Assembly: GCA_951217055.1 (NCBI GenBank)
Contig: OX578279.1
Span: 28,670,173 to 28,734,172, forward strand
Source of the DNA: Gerris lacustris
Lineage: Eukaryota; Arthropoda; Insecta; Hemiptera; Gerridae
Direction of reading: 5' to 3'
DNA length: 64,000 nt
Part shown: piece after piece, positions 43,721-55,443 of the stretch
How the letters are laid out: each line of letters opens with the position of its first letter
Numbering within the stretch: the first letter of the stretch is position 1
Notes under the pieces: generated by a model
Told to the model about the DNA's origin: nothing
What the model saw: the letters and a program-made list of their open reading frames with translations, nothing else
The model's database searches: none
Translations under genes and position numbers: made by a program

Positions 43721-44342
43721 AAACGCACTTAAACTCGTTCAGTAATGAAATTGGGCATTTTCAGCATATTTATCCAACAAAGAACCAACATAAGGTACAG
43801 TTAGCAAGGGCAGTGGCGCACCCAGGGGGGGGGAGCACGGGGGGCACGTGCCCCCCAAAGCCAAAGACCTGAAATTTAAGTATGCTATTCCGCAGCACAT
43901 TTTAAAGTGATAGTAAAAAAAATCAATAAATAATTAATTATATACCTAGTTTTGCCCGACATATTTTTTTTTGGTGTTTAAAAGACGTCCCCCACCCCCC
44001 CCCCAAATCCCAAGACCTAACATTAAAGTATGCAATTCCGCATTAATTAATTTTGAAACAGGTTCAATAATAGAATAAGATTCAGGGTGGCCACGGACCG
44101 GGAAAACCGGTAATACCGGGAAAAGTCAGGGAATTTCGGCCGACAGGGAATAGTCAGGGAAAAGTCAGGGAATTTTGTCATAGGTCAGGGAAAATCTACC
44201 GGCAATTAAAATCCTTATTTCATAATTTTAAAGCACAGAAACCTTAACTTTCTCGAAGTTTCTAATAAAAATAAAAAATGCTGTATTTGGAACAAAGGCA
44301 GAAGGATTAGCGACCTCTATACTTAAAAATTATATCAAAAAA

Positions 44343-45200
44343 TCCCGTCAAGTACTTACCAGCAAGTTACTAAAAGGGTTTCTTCGGTCATAAGAATTCA
44401 TAAGTACATTATTATTATTTAATTTTTTTTTTTTTTAACAAAAATATGTAATATGTCGCTTTTCTTACACCTAAATTATTCTTCATCCAATCATTCATCA
44501 AAAATATGTATAAAAATTCACTATTAAGAAACGAGGAGTGCATATATTATCCATTACTATTTTCGGTAGAATGCACTAATTTAATTATTTTAGGGGTAAA
44601 ATGGCCGCCATTTTGGAAACACAATATATTTTTGTGAACGATATTTCAATGCCTTTAAAATGATACCCAACTTCGAATTTTCAAATGACAAAAATGTTGG
44701 GGCTCCCGAGTTACGGCCCCCTAAAATTTCTAAAATTTCACTTTTTTAGACCAACTCCTGGAAATTTCATTGGACCACAGAGATATATATTTATGTGTTT
44801 TTGCCCTTTTTTAGGACTTATCCTAATGGGGCAGTGCAGGGGGGGGGGGGTACATTTTGTGTTTGTCTTAATTATTTAGGGGGTAAAATGGCCGCCATCT
44901 TGGAAACGCGATATATATTTGTAATCTACATTTCAATACCTTTGAAATGATACCCAACTTGAAAATTTCAAAAAATATAAAATATTGTGATCTAATTGCA
45001 ATTGATCGCAGATCGTAGAAATTTGGAGTGTTTAAGTCCGCAATAGTTTTTCTGTTTTTGGGCAAAAAAGTTTAACTTGTATACCAAATTTCAAGTCTAC
45101 AGCTTCAGTAGGTCGGGAGATATACTCCAAGATGCAACGGACGGACGAACTACCAAAAAGCACAAGGGTTTCTAGGACGACCTCGAAACCCTAAAAATCG
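44343..45200 (+). mobile_element. Family A repeat, copy 3
   Basis: ATCCCGTCAAGTACTTACCA and GGGTTTCTTCGGTCATAA at the left, then GGGGTAAAATGGCCGCCATT at 44592 and again near 44880. The right end has ACGGACGGACGAACTACC and the AGGGTTTC...GAAACCCT hairpin. This is the best-conserved copy in the window. Confidence 0.88.
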
Positions 45201-45204
45201 GTCT

Positions 45205-46290
45205 GAGACAACTCAGACAAACTTTCTCATAAACGAGTTCATAATTACTTAGCCCAGTTTTTTTCCATTTAATATTTTTCGTATGTGCATTTAATTATTA
45301 TTGAAAATTTCATCAAAATTTATCATAAAAATAACTTCTCCTGGCCAGGGAATCGAACCCGGGCTCTCTCCGTCCGCGTTTTAAGCTTTTTTCTCAGGAA
45401 CAGTTTTTTCCCAGGAAAACGGCTTATATCGTTAGATTCGTATTTAAATGGACTACATTAAAAAATAAATTTATCAAAATCGTCGGAACCGTTTTTGAGA
45501 AAAAAACATTTTTCACGTTTTTTCAGAGTTTTTGGGGGGTAGCGCCCCCGAATTTAGAGCTAAAATTCATTTCTCGATTTCGCCTCGGGGTATGATTTTT
45601 CTATACATTTTATGCCAAATTTCGTCAAAATCAGCCCAGCAGACGCCTGGAGCCTACACCAGGTGTCTGCACAGACAGACAGACATTTTTAAAAACCACT
45701 TTTTTGGACTCAGGGGACCTCAAAAATAAAAATAAAATCAAAATCGAATTTTTGCACCATCACAATACTTTCTCTTTTACATGAGAAAGTAAAAATACGT
45801 GAATTGTTACTTTCTAGGATATAATAAGGAAAGGTTACGATTAGTTTATACTTTTTTAGCGTTGAACAGGAAAACGCTTAACAGAAAAAATCGGTGTGGA
45901 CCCGACAAAATACTTGACATAAGAAAAAGCATACCCCACGGCGAAGTCGAGAAATTAATTTTAGCTTGAAATTTGGGGGCGCTACCCCCAAAAAACTCTG
46001 AAAAAACGTGAAAAAGAATTATTTCTCGAAATCGTTTAGATTAATAAAAAAAAAAAAAAAATGTAGTCCATTTAATAAATACAAATCTAACAATTTAAGC
46101 CGTTTTCATGGGAAAAATCTAATTCCCGAGAAAATAGCTTTAAACGCGGACGGAGAAAGCCCAGGTTCGATTCCCCGCCGAGGCGAAGTTATTTTTATGA
46201 CAAATTTTGATGAAATGTTCAATAATAATTAATTTTTTCTATGAAAACTAATATATGAAAAACATTGGGCTAAGTAATTATCAACTTTTA
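45205..46290. mobile_element. Family J, inverted pair
   Basis: Two J copies head to tail-inverted. The left arm (45235-45600) contains GAGTTCATAATTACTTAGCC, GGGAATCGAACCCGGGCTCT and TTTCTCGATTTCGCCTCGGG. The right arm (about 45925-46285) is its diverged complement. The left copy continues to 45795 with (CAGA)n, GGACTCAGGGGACCTCAAAA and TACTTTCTCTTTTACATGAG. Other J copies: 50935-51430, 51595-51765, and the one broken by the PLE. Confidence 0.82.
45330..45375 (-). promoter_or_regulatory. tRNA-like B box in family J
   Basis: The minus strand has GGTTCGATTCC, an exact match to the RNA polymerase III B-box consensus, inside a T-arm-like CCCGG...CCCTGG. The right J arm has the same on the plus strand (46153-46163), preceded 20 nt earlier by a weak A-box-like TAGCTTTAAACGCGG; 50980-50992 has it on the minus strand. 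The rest of a tRNA (anticodon arm, acceptor stem) is absent, so this suggests a tRNA-derived SINE head, not a tRNA gene. Confidence 0.5.
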
Positions 46291-46539
46291 TATGTATTCT
46301 ATTTTAGCTTGATTATCTTTAACTTAATACATAAAGGTAAATCTTGTAAAGTAAATATTGATGATGGTCAGGGAAAACCTGAAGTAGGTCAGAGAAATGT
46401 CAGGGAAAAGTCAGGGAATTTTGTCAAGCTATATTAGTGGCCACCCTGAAGATTTTAAAAATTATTGCAGATGCAGATACCCGATCTAAGCCAAGGACGA
46501 CTATTTTTTGTATTTATTGACTGGACTGTTAGATACCCT

Positions 46540-47200
46540 ACTATTTTTATTTTTACCCTAATACTATCAGCTAATTTCTGTTGAACTCAAAACATTTGGC
46601 GTACTTATTTTTTTTATTTTGTTAATTCACGTAACTAAAATATTTTTAAAATGTACCAATTTATTTTTCTGGCTACACTAAAATAAAAAATTAATCTATT
46701 ATATAATGTACAACTTTTAATAATAAAATATTATTCGCATATAATTTTTTTTAAATAAAATACCCCGGTCTTCATGTGCCGTTCATAAAAATTTTAAATT
46801 TATTTGTATAAAATAACATTTTAGATGCTCAGAATAGGCTAAAAAGACGTTTTCAAGTAACTTAAACTATAAAAAATTTCTCGGGGGAGGGCCTATGTTT
46901 ATTTTTAACCTAATACTATCAGCTAATCTCTGTTAAACTCAAAACATTTGGCGTACGTATTATTTTATTTTTTGTTAATTCACATAACTAAAATATTTTT
47001 AAAATGTACCAATTTATTTTTCTGCCTACTAAAATAAAACATAGTATGTATATAAGTTTGTTTAAATAAAATACCCCGGTCTTCATGTCCCGTTCATAAA
47101 AAACTTAAATTTATTTGTATATATAATAACATTTTAGATGCTCTTAGAATAGGCTAAAAAGACGTTTTCAAGTAACGTAAACTATAAAAATTGTCCCGGG
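46540..47200 (+). repeat. Tandem duplication, two units of 330-350 bp
   Basis: CTAATACTATCAGCTAATTT through GGCGTAC, AATACCCCGGTCTTCATGT, CCGTTCATAAAA and AGACGTTTTCAAGTAAC occurs from about 46556 and again from about 46908 with roughly 90 percent similarity. It is part of the hAT-like right arm. Confidence 0.88.
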
Positions 47201-47900
47201 GGAGGACCCCCGGACCCCCCTAAAAGAGAGCCCAACCCCCCTTAAAAATTGGCTGGATCCGCCCTTGATATGAAGTAATTTAAGAACAAAGAAAACCTTA
47301 ATTATTTGTGATTATGCTAAGCCCACATTACACCCCCCCCCCCTTTTTTTAATCTGTGCCCCTCCCAAGCAAAAATCCTGGGTGCGCTACTGAGCAAGGG
47401 TAAATATATAATCACTTAAGCAATTCGTACACTTTGTGAACTGGTGGACTCTACTTCCAAAATATTCATTCTTATAGTAATTAACGATTAAGTCATCCGT
47501 GCCTCTTCACTTTGTCTTGAGGAATAGAATATATAGCAAGCATGCCAAAATACATCTGTCACTCCATTCTTTCTGGCTCTGAGAAGCTATTATTATTTTG
47601 TCAATTATATATTGGACTATTGTTCTTGGCATACTGTTTTACTCTTAATGGCTTTTTAACTCAAATAAATAATATAATTTAGTTGTTTCAACTCACCATT
47701 TAATAGAAGAAAAAAATACTTTTAAGTTTAATTAGGTGCAAAATACTAATTAAAAATGAATATAACAATATTTGTTCTCGTAGGAAACAATAAAATCTTA
47801 AAGGAATTAATTATATTTATCTTGTCTGCGTGATTCATTATAATTCGTTTTTTTAGTATGTGAAAAATTCTTATGTAAAATATGAGAAGAAGACTGTCTT

Positions 47901-48160
47901 AAGGCCTTGAGTACGATACGAGCGGTGCCGCTTACGTTTATGTTTACTTTGACTACAATGGAAGTAGAGAACGGCCGGCTATGACAAGCACGAGCGTCTG
48001 AGCGAATAATGTTTCCCCTTACCGCTGAGCCTAGACATTAATTTTCGCTCACGGCTCAGTCCTGTCAGTCAATTGGAGACTCCTTAAGTAAACATGGCAA
48101 GGAACTGATGGAAAATACCGCCCAGCCTACAATTTTCGCTCGTATCGTACCCGAGGCCTA
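47901..48160. mobile_element. MITE with about 24-bp TIRs, 260 bp
   Basis: Left AAGGCCTTGAGTACGATACG then AGCG; right, complemented, TAGGCCTCGGGTACGATACG then AGCG. The inside is GC-richer than its surroundings and contains an inverted GAGCGTCTGAGCG/CGCTCACGGCTCAG region. It is non-coding. Confidence 0.8.
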
Positions 48161-48807
48161 ACTCTATTTAAAATAGAGTACAGGGATTTTAAAAAATAGC
48201 TATATATTAATATATTTGAAAAAGCCTGCATTTCCCTAAAACTTTTGCTTAAGCATTTAATTCAATTTTGCTGTCTTAAGACCTCGCTCTGCCTATAGTT
48301 AAATGATTCAAAAGTACAACCGCCAACCTAATAACCTTGTCTATACACTTAAATTAGAGATAGAGTATTAGGAATTTAGTGCTTGTCTTGACAGTGCGAG
48401 TTGCAATCAATTCTTGGTTCCATCAATATTCATTAGTTCCTTTTATCCCTCCCCTGGAACATCAGGTCTCTAGCTCATCCCCTTATCCTACTTCCAGCCA
48501 GTGCCTTAGTTTATTTCATCACTTCTGCTTTGACTCCGCTTCTGTAAACACAGAGCTACTCTAGGATATGCTAGGATGTTCCCATCCTTACTGCCTTGTA
48601 GGATTCTCTCTTAAATGGAAGGCGTAGCCATAATCTTCTTCTATCGAAGGGTTGGGCCCATGTATCTCAATTTTTTTTAAGACCAGTCTTGTTTAAAGCT
48701 AAGCATTTCTAATTGTTTCAGTTTTGGGTTATCTTGGTGTAATTTAGACAGAGATTTACAAAGTTTTGCATATTTTTCTATCTTCCTCGGGCATTTTAGC
48801 ATGTTTC
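48161..48807. other. Spacer, nothing recognised
   Basis: Contains an 89-codon minus-strand frame (48677-48946) that overlaps the possible DEG/ENaC remnant in a different frame. No family recognised for it. Confidence 0.4.
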
Positions 48808-48982
48808 CCACCGATATAGCAAAACTGACTGCTTTTTGAATTTTAAGCTTGACGAATAGTATATTTCTACAGTATATTTCTAGATCGCCAGATTTTGCTG
48901 TCGTGCAAAGGTACGCTTTACTTTGCATATTGTTGATGGCAGGCAATCGTCAGCACATTCACAATCTCCATCGATATCTTCT
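48808..48982 (-). pseudogene. Possible DEG/ENaC (pickpocket) exon remnant
   Basis: Minus-strand reading from an acceptor-like TTTATAG (ends 48983) gives EDIDGDCECADDCLPST, some 25 residues including one stop, then VEIYYSSSLKFKKQSVLLYRW. In DEG/ENaC channels the end of the extracellular Cys-rich domain has a C.CLP.C pattern, followed by a V.IYF-type strand and an LY.W segment just before the second membrane helix. The spacing fits roughly. The stop, the missing FGG motif and the absence of further exons make it a degenerate fragment at best, and the resemblance may be accidental. Confidence 0.3.
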
Positions 48983-49015
48983 CTATAAACATCTTGTCCT
49001 TACTGTTGCAGGTAA

Positions 49016-50934
49016 TTTAACTGTCAGACACGATGTCTCTTAGTTGCTATTGTCCTATATGCCATGCCGTCTTTGGTCTGCAATCAATGTCTTACTCTTC
49101 TTGTGGGCTACATCGTCTACTCTTTATTATAGCAACACAAAATATCTTCTGGGACTGTCTTGCTTCATTAAAAGGTAAAATTATGTTGTTTCTTAATTGA
49201 AGAGAACAATATTTTTTCATTAAAGAAATGCATTGTCTTCTTTTCATCGCGTCATAACTTTATAAATGAGAGGTAAAATAATGAAATTTTCACTTTCAGT
49301 TGAGTAAATTATTTAAAAATGCAGGACAGAAAATAAAGAGAAAAATATGAGAATAAAAAAGCAGAGAGGAAAATAACCTTAAAGCAGACGGAGACAGGTT
49401 GTCTTGGTTATTTTATCAGGCGTATGTAGGGGAACTGAGTTTTTTTCTCCACCTAAAGCACACATTGAGTTTCAACCTTATTGTGTCAACTAATATATAT
49501 TTCTAAACTGGTATAACACACAAACACACATACCTATACGCATTCATATCTCCCATATGTACTTTATTAAGAGGTAAAAAAAAATTAAGTATAGGTAACA
49601 TTTTAAACGTCAGCTGTAGTTTTCAGGTAATAATAGCTTTAAGCTCTTATTTTGACCTTCAATATAATCCCAAATATAAACAATGTTTTAATCGGCTCGA
49701 CAAAAAATCCAACAAAACGTATCAGTTTATTATCAAATAACGTTGACAAGTATGGGTTTTCACTTTTCAGTGCTCATAAAGCATCCGTATAGGAAACAAT
49801 CCAACAAATTCATTGGCCCAGCATTTTCATGGTGGTGGCTATTCAATATTTTGTTTTAGCTATTAATTTCGAGCCCTTTAATAATGACCTATAACCATCG
49901 CCTTTGGAACAAATGCATTTTTATCGTCTAAATAAAACTAAATCTCAATGATACTAGTTCGAAGTCTCCATGGTTGACTTCCATAATTGGTATTTTGACA
50001 AAGAATAACATATTTATTTTATTATTGATTTGTTAAAAAAAAATGGAGTCAAGGGTGATAGGAAAAACATAATTTTTAAGGATACATGGTAAAAAGAGGA
50101 ATTGATACAAAAAATGAAACCAAATATATAATTTTAATTATTAAAAAAGGTAAACCCCGTGTTTTTGAGGGATGATTTTTTGGGGTTTCTTATATTTTTC
50201 CTGTGTTTGGGTTATTATTATAATTTTTTTGCTGACCTGGTGGAGCGATAATTTGGCCCTTAGTGAAAGGACCTAAACTAAATACCGAATAAAGATTTAA
50301 TTTTTTAAATCAATCATTTACAACATTATTCATAAAGTATTATAATTTTTTGAAGCCGTTTTATATACATTGTAATTTTTACCAAATTTTGAAATCTTAA
50401 AAGGTAAGGAGCATTGTTTTTTTTCCAGTTATTCATTTCCTTTCTGCCTTGAAACAAAGCCCTTTACTTTCTTCTAAATAAAAGAAGTCGAGTTTCTATT
50501 TAAATTCTTGCCTCTTTTGTTTTCTGAAGGATCTAAAGAACAAATCTAAGCGTTCAAAAAATAAACAATTCACTGTTTTTTAAACAGAAAATAATCATTT
50601 TATATTGAACACAACCAAAAGTAGATTACCATCAGTAATAATCATTAAGTTTTACCTAATTTTACTAAAACTTAATTAATTATAAATGCCTTAGCCTTTA
50701 AACAGATATTTATTTAGATTTGTATATCCTCATAGCTCCTTAACATCATTAAATCCTTTATAGTATTATATTAATAAAATCCTTAAAAATTCCCATGATT
50801 TTAATTTAAAAACTAACGGGGGATAAGATAAAAGGTAGATAACTAAAATAATATATGCATTCTTCGTTTGATCCCTTTAATTTTAAATTTCTTCTAAGGT
50901 ACATTTAAGTACATTCTAAGGTACATTTAATTAT
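49016..50934. other. AT-rich spacer
   Basis: No gene, RNA or repeat arms recognised. Contains short A/T homopolymers only. Confidence 0.5.
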
Positions 50935-51430
50935 AGAACACTTAATAAAAATTCATCGTAAAAATTACTTCTCCTCGGCGGGGAATCGAACCCGGCCTCT
51001 CTCCAACCGCGTTTAAAGCTATTTTCTCAGGAACTAGATTTTTCCCGGAAAACGGCTTACATTGTTAGATTCGTATTTAAATGGACTACATTTTAGAAGT
51101 TTTTATCGAAATCGTCGGAACCGTTTTCAAGAATAAATTTGTTTTCACTTTTTTCAGAGTTTTTGAGGGGAAGCCCCCAAATTTGAAGCTAAAATTCATT
51201 TCTCGACTTCACCTCGGGGTATATTTTTTCTGAACGTGCATGCCAAATTTCACCAAAATCGGCCCAGTAGTTTAGGCTCCAGGCGTCTGCTCAGACGAAA
51301 GACGATAGATGGCAGACAGACATTTTTTAAAATCCACTTTTTTGGACTAAGGGGACTTCAAGACGTGTAAATTAATTAAAATCTCAAAATTGAATTTTCG
51401 CACCATCAGAATACTTTCTCTTTATTCGAG
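50935..51430 (+). mobile_element. Family J copy
   Basis: GGGGAATCGAACCCGGCCTC, CCGTTTTCAAGAATAAATTT, TTTCTCGACTTCACCTCGGG, (CAGA)n and GGACTTCAAGACG in the same order as 45340-45760, ending ACTTTCTCTTTATTCGAGGA. It starts inside the element and lacks the ATAATTACTTAGCCC end. Confidence 0.82.
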
Positions 51431-51594
51431 GAAGTAAAAGGAAAGAATAAATTTATAATTATACTAATTAATTGCTTGTGTTAATGGTTCATTTATGAAA
51501 ACCGCACTTAATCATCATAATTCCCGCCAAAAGTAAATTGGTCAATGACTAAAAAATAAAAAACAAAAATGAAGGAAATCGTATTAGTCACAGT

Positions 51595-51765
51595 TTTTAA
51601 AAGCCTAAGCCAGTACTTTAGGCTGCATGCGTCTGCACAGACCACAGACAGATATTTTTAAAAACCACTATTTTGGACTCAGGGGACCTCAAAACGTTTA
51701 TATCTATCAAAATTTCAAAATCGAATTTTCGGGCCATCACGATACTTTTTTGTATATGCGAAAAG
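51595..51765 (+). repeat. Family J 3' fragment
   Basis: GGCTGCATGCGTCTGCACAG, GACTCAGGGGACCTCAAAAC and CGAATTTTCGGGCCATCACG match the last part of J only. Confidence 0.8.
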
Positions 51766-52824
51766 GTCTGTATTGTTTAGTTAGTTGATGTTCCGCATTA
51801 ATCGTATCTTCAGTGATAGTACCCTTTTTTCAATATATATATGTAGTATAGTTGGATCCACTTAAGGGTTAAAGAAAAATATATTCAAAAATTCATGCTT
51901 ATGGCGACTTTTCGACCTATCCGGTCATTATCGAGGCTGAAAATGATTTGTTTATTTAGCATACACTTAAAAAGAAACATTGCACTAAAACATATATCAC
52001 ACTTACAGAGAAAAAACCCGTTATGGGGTCTGAATATTTTGTATAAAATCCAAACAAAAGTAACTTTAAAAATACATGCAGCTGAGTACTCATAGAGTTC
52101 AGTCAAAAAGTTAAATGAAGTATATTTGGAAACTGATTGTTCCCTAGTCTTATATACATATAATCAGTGTAATACATCTCTCATTTTTTATCATTTTTTA
52201 AAATAAAATAAGTTTTTCTAAAGAAAGTTTTTTTAAGAAAGATAAAAACGATTGGAGGTGGAGTAAAAATAAATCGAAATTATAATGGAGTGGATTATAC
52301 GGTGAATAATAATTATTATTATTGCGATTAAATATGTTAAGGAAAATAGCATTCATATTTTAACCGACAGCAGTTGTATCATGTCTTTTACAAGTAAATA
52401 ATTGCTAACAAAATATTGTTTATCAGAAAATAAACAAAAATTACATTTATTTGTTTAAGTTATGTAGGATTGCGGATATTATTGTTTACCATAACGAATT
52501 AGCATATAGATTGACTTTCACATTGGACATCAAGCCTATAGGAAAAATATATTCCGAGATTTTTGATGATTGACAAAGATTTGATTGGACTTTTCATTTA
52601 AGAATGTTTACTACTATTTTTAAGAGGGTTACTAATATTTGAAAACCCACTATTAAAAAAGTTTATGTAAGAGGAAAGTTTTTTTTTTAAAAAACTTTAT
52701 GTTTTTAAGAATTTACGAGCTTCTTAAAAAAATATATTCTTTATTAAATATTTTCCTTTTTAGCTGTACAAAAAAAATAAATACACACAAATAGAATTAA
52801 TAACATAAGTTTTTAGCATAATAG
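51766..52824. other. AT-rich spacer
   Basis: No gene or repeat arms recognised. Confidence 0.5.
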
Positions 52825-52832
52825 GACTTAAC

Positions 52833-55142
52833 CAGGGCCGTCCACGGGGGGGATGGATGGCGCAAGTTGCGCCATTGAAAAAAAAATTGGGGGGGAATTG
52901 AAAAAATTTGGGGGGGATTCGAAAAAAATTGGAAAAACCCAGTAATCACAGTTATCAAATGTTTACTAGTTTGCAGTAAGTCTCATACCTTTCGTAAGTT
53001 TTTGATGATAACTATAGAACTAATATATGTATTTTATAATCTTTAAAATATGCGAGCGATAATTATTGTAGGTAAGAAAAAAAGTTGGTTTCTAGGAGGT
53101 AGGTGTAATTCACAGAGTTAAACAGAAACCGGTTTCACAAGAGGGGGTTGTTTAGATAAACATTGACGTCTCGTCTCACTCTCTCTCCCTTCTCACCCTT
53201 ATTTCAAAGCCAACTAAATGGGCTCTTGCCTGAGCGCCTCATTTTTTGGGTTTCGAGGTCTTCCTAGAAACCCTTATGCTTTTGGTAGTTCATCCGTCCG
53301 TCCGTCGTACCTTGGAGTCCCCCAAGATCCCGACATACTGAAGCTACAGATTTGAAAGTCAAACTTTTTTGTCCAAAAACAGAAATAAGAGTTAAACACT
53401 TAAAATTTCTGTGATCAGCTATCAATTGCGAATTGATCGCAATAATTTATATTTTTTGAAATATTTAGGTTAGGTATAATTTCATGGAATTAAAATTTAG
53501 ATTACAAATATATATCGCGTTTCCAATATGGTGGCCTTTTTACCCCCGAAAAAATTAAAACAAACCCAAAAAAATTCCCCACTACCCCATTAGGAGCGGT
53601 CCTAAAAATAAGGAAAAAATATACACCACTTTGGTCCTATGATATTTCCGGGAGTTGATATAAAAGAGTCAAATTTTAGAAATTTAAGGTGGGTATGGAG
53701 ACCCAACATTTTTATTTCTTCAAAATTTGAAGTTGGGTATCATTTTAAAGGTATTAAAATTTAGTTCACAAATATATATCGCTTTTCCAAAAGAGCGGCC
53801 TTTTATTTTAAACCCCGAAAAAATATAACCCAACGCAAATAAATGCGCCCCCCCCCCCATTCCCCGCTACCCCAAGGAAACAAATACATTAATATACTAA
53901 TCTGTGGTCCAATGATATTTCCGGGAGTTGATATAAACAATTCAAACTTTAAAATTTTTATTTAATTTTTATTGAGATCCAAAACTTTTGAATTTGTGAT
54001 TCTATTCTACTTATTTATTTTTTCTATTTATGAATTTTTATGACCGAAGAACCCCTTTTAGTAACTTGCTGGCAGGTACTTGACGGGATTTTTATTTCAG
54101 ACAACTTTACCTGCATTCTCACGTTATGAAAATTAATATCGGTCTAGTCTAGTCTTTGTCTTAGTATAGAAGCTTTTAGCGATCATCATTTGCTTGACAA
54201 AAGTACGTAGTGAGTGACCCGTGAGCCGTGGCGTGTTGAGAATTATTTTTGGGATATCATTCTTTTCAGTTTTTTTGGGGGGTGGTTAACTCAAATTTAT
54301 AGCTAAAATTCATTTATTGATTTTGCATCGGGATTTGATTTTTATGAAAACTTATACCAAGGCCTATACTTACTAACTTTGTTTTTAAAACGAAATAATG
54401 TATCGAAAAAAATCGTTTAAATATAAATGCTTAGAGCTTATGTGCAATACTTATATATAAATTATATATCGCCTTCCAAAATGGGAATTTTACCTCTTTT
54501 TAGAAAAATAATGAAATAATGTGGGGTTAAGGGGAAACCACATTCTTCATAGGACCATATTGATCAAAGGGTCAATATGGACCTTTAGAAGGGTGGAATC
54601 TTTTTTTTTTATATTAAACTACGCCCTATGTACTTCAACTTTTACCTGTAAGATTTTTCTGAATTTTTCCTAGTTTAAAAGTTGTAGCCGTTTGATCCTC
54701 ATATTCAATTTCACCTCAGAAATGCATAAAAGCTCTGTTTTAAGAGGTCTTATTTCAAAATTTTCCGGGGGAGGGCCCCCGGACCCCCCACCATAAATCC
54801 CCCCCCCCCAATAATTAACTGCAGACGACGCCCATGACTAACAGTAAACTATGGTATTGCAGTAAGCATCAGCATATACATTTTCTAACGAATACGTTCT
54901 AAAACAAAAACAGTTGTTGTTACTTGGGCACGGAAAATTTTTTGTTTATTCGTTGTACATTTTTTTTTTGTTTTTATGGGGTGCACACATTTTTGGGGGG
55001 GGGGGGCTGCTTTGTTGAATAAGTAGTTCCCTTTTCTTGATACCATTACGAAAGCCCCCCCCCCCCCCCGGATACGCCACTGGGGGTTGGTATGTTTTGG
55101 GGGGGAGTGCGCCATCATACTTGGGGGGGATGGACACCCCTG
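52833..55142. mobile_element. hAT-like element, 2,310 bp, with nested family A
   Basis: Left end CAGGGCCGTCCACGGGGGGG; right end, complemented, CAGGGGTGTCCATCCCCCCC: the CAGGG..GTCCA TIR. An exact 8-bp direct repeat GACTTAAC flanks it (52825-52832, 55143-55150). No transposase. A reversed family A copy (53235-54092) lies inside. Another GC-rich transposon-like end, CCGGATACGCCACTG (55067-55081), lies in its right part without a visible partner. Confidence 0.9.
53235..54092 (-). mobile_element. Family A repeat, copy 4
   Basis: On the minus strand it begins CCCGTCAAGTACCTGCCAGC, has the GGTTCTTCGGTCATAA box, two internal units with TGATACCCAACTTCAAATTT, and ends with GACGGACGGATGAACTACCA and the GAAACC hairpin. 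Confidence 0.85.
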
Positions 55143-55150
55143 GACTTAAC

Positions 55151-55443
55151 AATACTTTCCTTTAAAGGTAAGGAAAAGTAAAAGAGTATAATCTTGACAC
55201 CATGACTTACAAACCTATTAGCTGGCTAACTTTATGTAACTATGATAATGAAATCAAGTAGGCCAGTCACAATTAGTATTGGTTTGCATAAACTGGCCAC
55301 AAAAATAAAGTCCTCTTTCACTCGGGACCACCATGGTCGTGCTACCAAGTCAGTCATAAAAATCATATATGCTCTTTCACCAGGACTAGTGGCTTGGCCA
55401 ACCGTCCCTCAGCTACCCGCGACCAATAGTCGGAGAGGGACTT
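55151..55443. other. Spacer, nothing recognised
   Basis: Flank between the hAT-like element and a B/C repeat; no supported feature. Confidence 0.4.

Larger units (their letters stand above)
44083..46448. mobile_element. TIR element nested in the hAT-like element
   Basis: TIRs CAGGGTGGCCAC (44083-44094) and its complement (46437-46448), with AAGATT on both outer sides (44077-44082, 46449-46454), a 6-bp direct repeat. Both ends carry clusters of GTCAGGGAA in the same orientation (44125-44195 and 46368-46425), so the subterminal parts are direct and not inverted repeats. It has no coding capacity and itself contains families A and J. Confidence 0.8.
43811..47392. mobile_element. hAT-like element, 3.6 kb, carrying nested insertions
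   Basis: TIRs CAGTGGCGCACCCAGG (43811-43826) and, complemented, CAGTAGCGCACCCAGG (47377-47392), 15 of 16 matching. It is flanked by an exact 8-bp direct repeat AGCAAGGG (43803-43810, 47393-47400). CAGTGGCG ends with an 8-bp TSD are typical of hAT transposons. There is no transposase. Of its length, 44083-46448 is a later insertion. The left arm has a diverged duplication (CCAAAGACCTGAAATTTAAG at 43860 and CCCAAGACCTAACATTAAAG at 44011); the right arm has a larger one (46540-47200). GC-rich runs lie just inside both ends. Confidence 0.9.

Noticed and set aside
46153..46163. tRNA gene suggested by GGTTCGATTCC
   Set aside because: No anticodon arm, acceptor stem or proper A-box spacing; the motif recurs in every family J copy, so it is a repeat-borne B box.
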